NCBI GenBank assembly: GCA_945862165.1
Contig: CAMAXI010000004.1
Span: 62,001-126,000, forward strand
Source of the DNA: Chryseobacterium gleum
Lineage (GTDB): Bacteria > Bacteroidota > Bacteroidia > Flavobacteriales_D > Crocinitomicaceae
DNA: 64,000 nt
Reading direction: 5' to 3'
The position numbers and the translations under genes are program-made. Of this stretch, positions 38,150 to 45,428 are shown piece by piece (positions within the stretch are counted from its first letter, which is position 1; the number at the start of each line of letters is the position of its first letter). Below the pieces are notes generated by a model. The model saw only the letters and a list, made by a program, of their open reading frames with translations. It did no database searches and was not told the DNA's origin.

Positions 38150-39820
38150 TTATACTTTCTCCCATTTAGGATACCTTGTAGTTCCTTTATTTACAATGGT
38201 TTTGTCTTTTTTAGACATTGCATAAATTAAATTTCTTACCTTATTTTCTTTCTTATGTTCATCTAAAATTTCAGGAAGTATATCTAAAATTAATTTATCA
38301 ATGTCTGATTTAGTTGCTTGTTTATATGTGGTCAAATATTCTAAAATTAAATTTTTGTAATATTCATCTTTAAACCCTCTCAATTTAATATAGGTAGATT
38401 GGTCTTGTGAAGCTTCCGCAACTTTTGCTGAGACATATAGGTTTGGCTTTCGACCTTCTATAAGTCCAAGCTTTTTTAAATCTTTTATCTCACCATCTGT
38501 AATCGGTAAATTCTTTTGAACTCTATCTAATAAAACCACCGTTTTTAATTCTAAATCAGTTTTACTCATCAATAGTTTGGTGTAGTTCTCATCCCAAATT
38601 CGACCAACTATACGAACAGCTACTTTGTTTGGTTGGGATAAATCAAAATCTGGCAACGGAAAGAATCGTTCTTTTTGTTTGATGAACATACGTTTAATAC
38701 CGCTTCCAATTGTATCTATCATATTAAGTTGAACCATTGCTTCAGCTAAAAACTGATTGCGATAATATGCTTGTGGAGCATCTTGTTCGATTACTCGTTC
38801 AACTGATTTAGGTAGGAATTCCCCCAAATTAGAGAAAAGTAACTCATCTGGTTTTTCTACTACTGAAATGCGACCTTGTAATCCATAATCTTGATGTGCA
38901 ATACAGTTGTGTAAAGCCTCACGAATAACGAAAGTGTCATACATTTTGATTTCTGTAGGGAAAAGCGAATCGTCTTTGATATAGCGATAAGTCAAGTTTC
39001 GAACACGGCTAAATAGCTCAGAAGAATTCAGTAAAAATGGAATGGTAAAATGTTCATAATCCAATTCTACGTTGTGTTCATCTTTTAATATCCAAGAAAT
39101 CTTAGCAATGGCTGGTTGTATAAAATGAGTAGATTCTTCTTTACCCAGTAATAAGATTGCTGAATTGGTTATTTTTCCTTGTACGGTAATTTTAGCCTTA
39201 TTTAGAAATGTAGTATCATCCCAAGAATCACACTCTTCTGCTTTTCTAGGATTCTTTTCTTTATACTCTTTGCGCGCTCTTAAAATAGCTGTTGGTTCTA
39301 AATCTTCTATGGTGGCGTTTGGAATCGTTAGCGCAGACCAATCATCTTGATAGGTTCTTGGTTCGTTGAGAATGCTTTGTTTACGTTCATCCTTCATCTC
39401 TACCAAACTATCTTCAATACGTTGCCAAGCTTTCGAATGAGCATAAACGATTAATCGTGGTAAATGCTTTGGTATATGAAAAACCCAAACTACTTTATGC
39501 GTATCGGATGTTTTAAATTCTTGAATGGATAGTTTCTCAGAATTGATATTCGTACATCTTTCTGTAATCTTGAGTTTTATGGATTGAGATGTGTAGTTAT
39601 TAAATTCTTGAATACCTACAATATCTAATGTTTTGTCTTTAACTCCTACTACCAAACTACCTCCTTCCATGTTGGCAATTGCAGAAATGTAAGAGATAAT
39701 ATCATTCCCTTCTTGACCTCCAAATGTATGTTTGAGAGAATTAAAATCCTTCCACTCACAAGATTCATTCTCTTGTGGGAAGTTGGTTTGTATGTATTGT
39801 TTTAATTCTTGTTCTGTCAT
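38150..39820 (-). CDS. AlbA_2 (Schlafen-type) / GHKL ATPase-like protein
   Basis: 556 residues. The first 120 residues are an AlbA_2/divergent-AAA-4-type domain with the conserved E-WK entry (22-24) and ISAIANMEGGSLVVGVKD. A GHKL-like ATP-binding segment follows, with EALHNCIAHQDY (301-312) and IGSGIKRM (371-378), then a winged-helix-like tail. Such proteins (COG2865) are often encoded inside type I R-M operons and other defence clusters, and are called transcriptional regulators on weak evidence. It lies between the TIR gene and hsdR with gaps of 51 and 79 bp. A nucleic-acid-binding defence accessory is likely but not proven. Confidence 0.75.
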   Translation of the reverse strand: MTEQELKQYIQTNFPQENESCEWKDFNSLKHTFGGQEGNDIISYISAIANMEGGSLVVGVKDKTLDIVGIQEFNNYTSQSIKLKITERCTNINSEKLSIQEFKTSDTHKVVWVFHIPKHLPRLIVYAHSKAWQRIEDSLVEMKDERKQSILNEPRTYQDDWSALTIPNATIEDLEPTAILRARKEYKEKNPRKAEECDSWDDTTFLNKAKITVQGKITNSAILLLGKEESTHFIQPAIAKISWILKDEHNVELDYEHFTIPFLLNSSELFSRVRNLTYRYIKDDSLFPTEIKMYDTFVIREALHNCIAHQDYGLQGRISVVEKPDELLFSNLGEFLPKSVERVIEQDAPQAYYRNQFLAEAMVQLNMIDTIGSGIKRMFIKQKERFFPLPDFDLSQPNKVAVRIVGRIWDENYTKLLMSKTDLELKTVVLLDRVQKNLPITDGEIKDLKKLGLIEGRKPNLYVSAKVAEASQDQSTYIKLRGFKDEYYKNLILEYLTTYKQATKSDIDKLILDILPEILDEHKKENKVRNLIYAMSKKDKTIVNKGTTRYPKWEKV

Positions 39821-39871
39821 TGTATTTATGATTCAACTATTAATTCTATATGTATTCCTTATGCCATAATT

Positions 39872-40648
39872 TTATAACTTATTTAAAACTCTCTTTGTTT
39901 GACGAACTAAATTCACGTAAAGCTCTTCTTTTTCATTGTAATCCATCTTTGAAACTGGATTACTAGGTGCGTTTAATGCTTGGAATTTATTTAAGTCAAG
40001 GAAATCTTCAAACAAACAGGGCTTAAGTATAATAGTTAAAATTGTTGTGCCATCTTTTTCTGCTGATTCAAGTAATAAAGGCAGTTCATGGGTAGATATA
40101 AAATCTGAACCTAAAAAATCAGTACTGACTAACAAAATCGCAACTTGTGCATTTTCAATAGCCATTTTTATTTCCTCTTTCCATTTTTGACCAGCTTGAA
40201 TTTGAGTATCATCCCAATAATTTATTTGATTCAAAAATGGTTTGAAATGTCTCTGAATATCATTCAAATAATCTTTATCTGCATGGCTATAACTAATAAA
40301 AACTTTATCTCTTAATTTCTTATTCATTGGAAATCTCTGATTTGCAATATATGGTAAGATGCTTTGTTCTTGTTTAATATAAAATTGAAATAATTCAGTA
40401 TCATTTTCATATTTACATGTTGTGTCAACTTCCCCATTATGTGCTTTTATTCTATGTTCATTTAAATGTTGTATGAAACAATGTTGAATTTCATCTAGGA
40501 ATATTGCTTTTGATTCATTTGAGTAAAATCCCAATAATCTATCTTTTACAATCTTAAACCTTTCAAATACTTCTGTATTATCATTTCTAATTAACTTTCG
40601 CTTAAAAAAAGTATTGGCTTCTTTTCGAATAAAGTATTCATCTTCCAT
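39872..40648 (-). CDS. TIR-domain protein embedded in the hsd operon
   Basis: 258 residues. Residues 115-235 form a TIR domain: KVFISYSHADKDY (115-127), an NYWDDTQIQAG loop, and AILLVSTDFLGSDFISTHEL in which Glu188 is the candidate catalytic glutamate of an NADase. The first 110 residues are helical and match nothing I know; they may sense a partner or signal. No signal peptide or membrane segment. Bacterial TIR proteins of this kind often cut NAD+ and arrest infected cells. It starts 1 bp after the hsdS stop, so its expression is tied to the R-M genes. Role inferred. Confidence 0.82.
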   Translation of the reverse strand: MEDEYFIRKEANTFFKRKLIRNDNTEVFERFKIVKDRLLGFYSNESKAIFLDEIQHCFIQHLNEHRIKAHNGEVDTTCKYENDTELFQFYIKQEQSILPYIANQRFPMNKKLRDKVFISYSHADKDYLNDIQRHFKPFLNQINYWDDTQIQAGQKWKEEIKMAIENAQVAILLVSTDFLGSDFISTHELPLLLESAEKDGTTILTIILKPCLFEDFLDLNKFQALNAPSNPVSKMDYNEKEELYVNLVRQTKRVLNKL

Positions 40649-40649
40649 C

Positions 40650-41936
40650 TCAATTCAATTTTTCATTTCTAACGTCAACCTTACCTGTAACTACCTCACT
40701 GATTAATGCTGTTTTGTATTGTTTTAATAGTTCAATTTCTTGTTTGGACTTTGAAATTATTGAATCAAGATTATTAGTTTGTAATCGAATAAAATCGTAA
40801 ATGTCTTGTTGCTCTTTTAATGGTGGTTCAACAATTTTTATAGACATTAATGCTTCTTGTGTTAATTTCGGTTGAGCAGAACCAGAAATGTAAACCGTAT
40901 AATCTATAAGTTCTAAAAATTCACAATAATAGTTTATATCTCCGTTAATAGGTTTAATTATATGTGCGTGATTATTTACCCAATATTTACCACTTGCAAT
41001 AAAAGCCAATCTTTTGCTACGAGTTAAAAGATTTGCCCCATCTTCTCCAATTAAAATTAGGTCTTCATCAAAAATATAATCTTGAACTTTATCTATTACT
41101 CCACTTGCTCCATAATAATCATAAACTCTATCTGTCATAAGTCCTCTTTCTTCGGCACTTAAAGGTATTCGTTTTGTATTTAGACTTTTAAACACAAATC
41201 CAAGTCTCTTCACCTCCCAATGCTCTGGTATCTCACCCAACCATTCCACACCAGAATCTTTCATCGGAACATTTGGGTCTAAACCTTTTGTTACAGCTTG
41301 ATTAATGACCGCTACACGCTCTTCTTCTAGTAACTTGATGAATTGCTCTTTCTTTGCAGTTAAATGGTCTATTTGGGATGTTTTGTGGTCAAGGTAGTTG
41401 GCAATTGCGGTTTGTTCTTCAATAGGAGGAAGTGTTAATCTTAATTCTTTTATTTTCTCTAAGTGTAAATTACTAACAGATGTTTTTTGACTACTTTCAA
41501 ATAATTGTCTATCTACTATATTGCTATCAAAGAAATATTTAAAAAACCTATTAATTAAGGTTTTTTCAAATTTAATTAAACATAAACTTACAAAAACACT
41601 AAACTCCCAATCCCAATCAATTATCTTCATTAAACCAATTGTTCCATTTTTGGATAATAGCAAATCACCCTTTTCAGGATTACATCTTTTAATTAACTCT
41701 TCATGTTCATCGATAGGTATATATTTAACGTTATCTAAATCAATAGATTCTAAATGTAAATCTGTTACACGTAAAAAAGGGATTGATTTTTCAGATTTTT
41801 CTGTATATGTTGGAGTAAAATGAGCACCATCTATTATCTTACGAGTATGAAACTTTAATTTTGTACAACTCCAATTTAAAGGTATATCTCCAATCCAATC
41901 AATTCCAGAATCTTTATAGTTATCGTATTTCTTCAT
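40650..41936 (-). CDS. hsdS: Type I restriction-modification, specificity subunit
   Basis: 428 residues with two target-recognition domains separated by conserved helical spacers. Repeat 1 begins DSGIDWIGDIPLNW and repeat 2 DSGVEWLGEIPEHW (near residue 210), and each ends in a long coiled segment (LPPIEEQTAIANYLDHK and EPPLKEQQDIYDFIR). The two domains each read half of a bipartite DNA target. hsdM lies 2 bp upstream, as usual. Only one hsdS is present and I see no inverted partial copies for shuffling. Confidence 0.92.
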   Translation of the reverse strand: MKKYDNYKDSGIDWIGDIPLNWSCTKLKFHTRKIIDGAHFTPTYTEKSEKSIPFLRVTDLHLESIDLDNVKYIPIDEHEELIKRCNPEKGDLLLSKNGTIGLMKIIDWDWEFSVFVSLCLIKFEKTLINRFFKYFFDSNIVDRQLFESSQKTSVSNLHLEKIKELRLTLPPIEEQTAIANYLDHKTSQIDHLTAKKEQFIKLLEEERVAVINQAVTKGLDPNVPMKDSGVEWLGEIPEHWEVKRLGFVFKSLNTKRIPLSAEERGLMTDRVYDYYGASGVIDKVQDYIFDEDLILIGEDGANLLTRSKRLAFIASGKYWVNNHAHIIKPINGDINYYCEFLELIDYTVYISGSAQPKLTQEALMSIKIVEPPLKEQQDIYDFIRLQTNNLDSIISKSKQEIELLKQYKTALISEVVTGKVDVRNEKLN

Positions 41937-41938
41937 AA

Positions 41939-43657
41939 CTAACCGATTACTTCTTTCAATAAACCATCCGTTTCTTGTTCAATAGCCATAATATCAGCTC
42001 TAATATCTTCTAAAGTACGTAATGGCTTGTACTGGTAGAAATACTTCGTAAAGTTGATTTCGTATCCTACATTGGTTTTGGAATGGTCAACCCATGCATC
42101 TGGTACGTGAGGTAGTACTTCTTTCTCCATATATTCTTGAATATCCATCGTCAATGGTATATTCTCCGTATCTCTCAACGATGAATCTGGTTTCGGATTC
42201 CCTTTTTTATCTTTTACGATTTCACCCTTAGTATCTCTTTCTGGTCGTTCTACTGTAACTTTAGCATAACCAAAGGCTTTATTATCAAATATCTTTGAGT
42301 AACCAGATTCTTTAAACTCACCATAGATTTTAGTGATTTCAGCAATATGGTCATCTGATAACTCATTACGTTTATCACCCAAAGATTTGCTCATCTTCTT
42401 GTATAAATCCACAGCATTAATTAACTGTACTTTACCTTTACGTTCCACTGGTTTCTTGTTGGAAATAACCCAAACATAGGTGCTAATTCCAGTATTGTAA
42501 AACAACTGGTTAGGTAATGCAATTACAGATTCCAATAAATCATTCTCGATAATCCATTGGCGAATACTACTTTCATTTTTAGTTTTAGAAGGTGAACCAG
42601 AGAATAATGGCGAACCGTTGAATACAATAGCCAAGCGAGAACCATCTGGTTTCATCTTAGACATTAAATGCATCAAGAACAAGAAAGAACCATCACCAAC
42701 AGAAGGTAAACCAGCTCCAAATCTTCCTCCATGACCTAACTGTTCGTGTTCCTCTTTCACTTTCTTAGCGAACTTCTCCCATTTCACACCAAAAGGTGGA
42801 TTGGTAATTAGGTAATCGAATTTCTGGTCGTTTAATTGGTCTTCAGAGATACTATTCCCTTTTTTGATATTGGATGCATTCTGACCTTTTATCATTAAAT
42901 CCGATTTACAAATCGCATACGATTCTGGATTCAACTCTTGACCAAACACTTCTAAACGAGCATCTGGATTTAATTCATGTAAATACTCTTCAGCAACGGA
43001 TAACATACCGCCTGTGCCAGCACAACAATCATATATCGTTTTGGTAATTCCTTTCGTTGTTAGAATCTCTCTATCATTCAAGAAAAGAATGTTCACCATC
43101 ATTTTGATAACCTCTCTAGGTGTAAAGTGTTCCCCAGCAGTTTCATTGGAAATCTCCGCAAACTTTCTGATTAACTCCTCAAACATATATCCCATTTCCA
43201 TACTTGAAATAGTATCTGGATGTAGGTCAACTTCTTGAAAACGTTTTACAATCATAAACAACAAGTTATTATCATCTAACTTATTGATTTGGTTTTCGAA
43301 TTCAAATTGTTCTATAATCTCTCTAGCATCTTCACTGAATCCATTGATATAGTTTCTAAGGTTGGATGCTATGTTATTTGGGTCTGCAATTAACTTATTG
43401 AAGTCAAACTGACTTCTATTATGAAAGCTGTAACCAGCAGTCTTATTTAGAATTGGGTCAAGGTTTTCAATGTTGGTAGTTTTAAGTTGCTCGAATTTCT
43501 TCAATACATCTTCTTTGGATGATTCCAATACACAATCCAACCTTCTTAATACGGTTAATGGAAGAATTACCTTTCCATAGTCACTTTGCTTGTAATCACC
43601 TCTTAATATATCGGCTATCGCCCAGATAAAATTTGCTGATTCTTTAACGTTTTTCAT
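41939..43657 (-). CDS. hsdM: Type I restriction-modification, DNA adenine methylase subunit
   Basis: 572 residues, N6-adenine methylase. The SAM-binding motif is CAGTGGM (about 213-219), preceded by the typical HFTPREVI, and the catalytic motif IV is NPPF (286-289). The N-terminal helical domain (IWAIADILRGDYKQSDYG) contacts HsdS. It protects host DNA and with HsdS forms the core methylase. First structural gene of the operon after a small HTH regulator, with a 13-bp gap. Confidence 0.94.
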   Translation of the reverse strand: MKNVKESANFIWAIADILRGDYKQSDYGKVILPLTVLRRLDCVLESSKEDVLKKFEQLKTTNIENLDPILNKTAGYSFHNRSQFDFNKLIADPNNIASNLRNYINGFSEDAREIIEQFEFENQINKLDDNNLLFMIVKRFQEVDLHPDTISSMEMGYMFEELIRKFAEISNETAGEHFTPREVIKMMVNILFLNDREILTTKGITKTIYDCCAGTGGMLSVAEEYLHELNPDARLEVFGQELNPESYAICKSDLMIKGQNASNIKKGNSISEDQLNDQKFDYLITNPPFGVKWEKFAKKVKEEHEQLGHGGRFGAGLPSVGDGSFLFLMHLMSKMKPDGSRLAIVFNGSPLFSGSPSKTKNESSIRQWIIENDLLESVIALPNQLFYNTGISTYVWVISNKKPVERKGKVQLINAVDLYKKMSKSLGDKRNELSDDHIAEITKIYGEFKESGYSKIFDNKAFGYAKVTVERPERDTKGEIVKDKKGNPKPDSSLRDTENIPLTMDIQEYMEKEVLPHVPDAWVDHSKTNVGYEINFTKYFYQYKPLRTLEDIRADIMAIEQETDGLLKEVIG

Positions 43658-43670
43658 ATCTTAAATTTCT

Positions 43671-43853
43671 TTATACTAATAAGTCTTTAGCATCTACTTG
43701 GAGTAGTTTTGCTATTCTAAATAATACTTCTATGGAAGGTTGTCTTCTGTTGGAAACATACCCATTAACCATATTGTAACTTTTACCCAAGTTGGATGCT
43801 AACCATGTTTGGGTTAGTTGTTTTTCCAACAAGATTTCTTTAATTCTATTCAT
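43671..43853 (-). CDS. XRE-family HTH regulator at the head of the hsd operon
   Basis: 60 residues that are almost entirely a Cro/C1-type helix-turn-helix (LTQTWLASNLGKSYNMVNGYVSNRRQPS). Proteins of this size ahead of R-M genes act as controllers (C proteins), delaying or limiting restriction. The leader contains a palindrome AATGCTA-AAAA-TAGCATT (43866-43883) that could be its operator. Self-regulation is inferred from this arrangement. Confidence 0.8.
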   Translation of the reverse strand: MNRIKEILLEKQLTQTWLASNLGKSYNMVNGYVSNRRQPSIEVLFRIAKLLQVDAKDLLV

Positions 43854-43865
43854 AATTGAAGTTGA

Positions 43866-43883
43866 AATGCTAAAAATAGCATT
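43866..43883. promoter_or_regulatory. Possible operator of the HTH regulator
   Basis: A 7-bp perfect inverted repeat with a 4-nt spacer lies 13 bp upstream of the regulator's start, inside the predicted transcript leader. Confidence 0.4.
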
Positions 43884-43934
43884 AATTATATCATTTTATG
43901 GTATACACTATAAGTTCATTTACTAAACTTATTT

Positions 43935-43965
43935 CAAATATAGGATAATGTAAAGGTAAAATCAA
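43935..43965 (-). promoter_or_regulatory. Promoter of the hsd operon
   Basis: On the minus strand TTG (complement of 43963-43965) and TATATTTG (complement of 43935-43942) are separated by 20 nt, a good match to the Bacteroidota consensus. It gives a leader of about 75 nt before the regulator gene. Confidence 0.6.
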
Positions 43966-44260
43966 TAGTGATATTTCATTGGATAATCATCCTATTTTAT
44001 ATAATTTATTCAATTGAAAATCAATTATTTAAAATTAGATGTTTTATTGAGAATTAATAATTTTATAACATTGGAATAGAATAAACAATAACTCCGTAGG
44101 AATATTGATTTATAAAAGCTTTCAGCTTACTTTTCAATTGAATTGACAGATACTCTCATCTATATTGGAATGTATCGCCTAAAGGCTTTATTATCAGTTA
44201 AAACTTAATCTAAATAATTATTAATCAATTACTTATATAATAATAGAATATTCCAGTATA

Positions 44261-44350
44261 GTTATATATCATAGTATAAATATATATCATAGTATAGGTA
44301 TATATTATAGTATAAGTATATATCATAGTATAGGTATATATTATAGTATA
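44261..44350. repeat. Five tandem 18-bp iteron-like repeats
   Basis: Units at 44261, 44279, 44297, 44315 and 44333 are each exactly 18 bp and share TATATATCATAGTATA with variation mainly in the first two bases and a C/T at one position. Exact spacing without interruption and a nearby DNA-binding protein gene suggest a protein-binding array, as in iteron-type replication origins. Confidence 0.7.
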
Positions 44351-44499
44351 GGTATGGGTAGATAATCCAATGTAAAAAAAGACGATTTATCCTTATATGT
44401 ATTAATTATTCTTTCTTAATGTTTAAAACAAGTATACAAAACTCAATTCATCTTTATAAGTTTGTATTGTGCTGATATAAAGTTATTTAATCCAAATAG

Positions 44500-44531
44500 T
44501 TGACAAAAGGGTATTCAATTGACTAGATTTG
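44500..44531 (+). promoter_or_regulatory. Promoter of the winged-helix gene
   Basis: TTG at 44500-44502 and TAGATTTG at 44524-44531 are separated by 21 nt. A small inverted repeat TACCC-TTA-GGGTA (44553-44565) sits between the predicted transcript start and the gene and could be an operator. Confidence 0.55.
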
Positions 44532-44592
44532 CAAAGTATGACAACCATATACTACCCTTAGGGTAATAACTTTTAGATTAAAATTTTAAAAT

Positions 44593-45276
44593 ATGTCTAA
44601 CAAGTCAATTAAAAAAACGTACTCAGACGTATTATTCTGGGTTACATCGCCTATGTCAAAAGGCAAAAGGTATCACATAACCTATGCTCAAGAAAGTGTC
44701 TTGAGAAAGCTAATTCATTATGATGGTGGTCGTGAACGAAGTTTCATAAACTATTCCAATGAATCTATTTCTTCCCATATCTATATGAGTGAAGAGCATT
44801 TGAAAAAAATAATCCCGAAATTGAACAAGGTGGGTTATATTTCAATTAGCAATAAGAAGCATTATAATAATGGAGAATTCAAAACATCCAGAACTATTAT
44901 GATTGATTGGGATTTTATAGAGACAATAGTTCCTGATTTGCCTAAAGTAAAATCTAAATCGGAAACTGAGGAAGTTACTATTGATTCAAATGAAGAAATA
45001 GAAGTAGAACCCAAAAATGAAATTGAAGATTTTGAAAACTCTTTTCGACCAGATGATGAAATAGAATTATACAAAGTGCTTCCAATAATTGGGTTTAGTT
45101 GTGAAGAAACCAGCTATATTATCGAAGCCTTAAATGATTCTATTCCAATTTTTAGGGATTTTATTCGATGTATCAAAGAATTGATGAAAGAGAGTAATTA
45201 CAAAGACTATACTGGTCCAATAATAACTCCTGAAATCAAAAGTAAGCTTGCTTATATTCAATACAAACCAAGGTAA
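44593..45276 (+). CDS. Winged-helix protein, possible replication or maintenance factor
   Basis: 227 residues. The first 110 look like a winged helix-turn-helix (ITYAQESVLRKLIHYDGG, SNESISSHIYMSEEHLKKIIPKLNKVGYISI), the style of phage or plasmid replication initiator and primosome-type proteins. An acidic linker rich in Glu (about 125-150) leads to a helical C-terminal domain. It has its own promoter and five 18-bp repeats upstream, so it may bind them. No catalytic motif is seen. A transcription factor is equally possible. Confidence 0.55.
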   Translation: MSNKSIKKTYSDVLFWVTSPMSKGKRYHITYAQESVLRKLIHYDGGRERSFINYSNESISSHIYMSEEHLKKIIPKLNKVGYISISNKKHYNNGEFKTSRTIMIDWDFIETIVPDLPKVKSKSETEEVTIDSNEEIEVEPKNEIEDFENSFRPDDEIELYKVLPIIGFSCEETSYIIEALNDSIPIFRDFIRCIKELMKESNYKDYTGPIITPEIKSKLAYIQYKPR

Positions 45277-45284
45277 ATAGAAGT

Positions 45285-45321
45285 TTAATATATCTGCTAG
45301 ATCCTCTAGCAGATATATTAA
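45285..45321. terminator. Perfect 17-bp inverted repeat after the winged-helix gene
   Basis: TTAATATATCTGCTAGA and its complement enclose a TCC loop, 8 bp after the stop. The T-tract expected of a terminator is weak (ATTACTTTC), so it may be a transcript-end stabiliser or a protein site instead. Confidence 0.55.
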
Positions 45322-45428
45322 TTACTTTCGATTAACCCCTTCATAATTAACTGTCAGGATATTAATGCTCTTAAATTAAATAATCGAAAGAAATTGAATA
45401 AATTTGAAATCGATAATAAATTTATTTG

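Larger units (their letters stand above)
43854..44592. other. 739-bp divergent gap between the hsd operon and the winged-helix gene
   Basis: Very AT-rich. It holds the hsd promoter on one side, five 18-bp iteron-like repeats (44261-44350) and a separate promoter (44500-44531) for the plus-strand gene. I see no coding frame. The base composition and repeats are what one expects of an origin or partition site, but this is inference. Confidence 0.5.

Noticed and set aside
39872-40648. TIR gene as part of a Thoeris system
   Set aside because: No ThsA-like SIR2 partner is nearby; neighbours are hsd genes.
44261-44350. Tandem repeats as a CRISPR array
   Set aside because: Units are directly adjacent with no spacers, and no cas genes are near.
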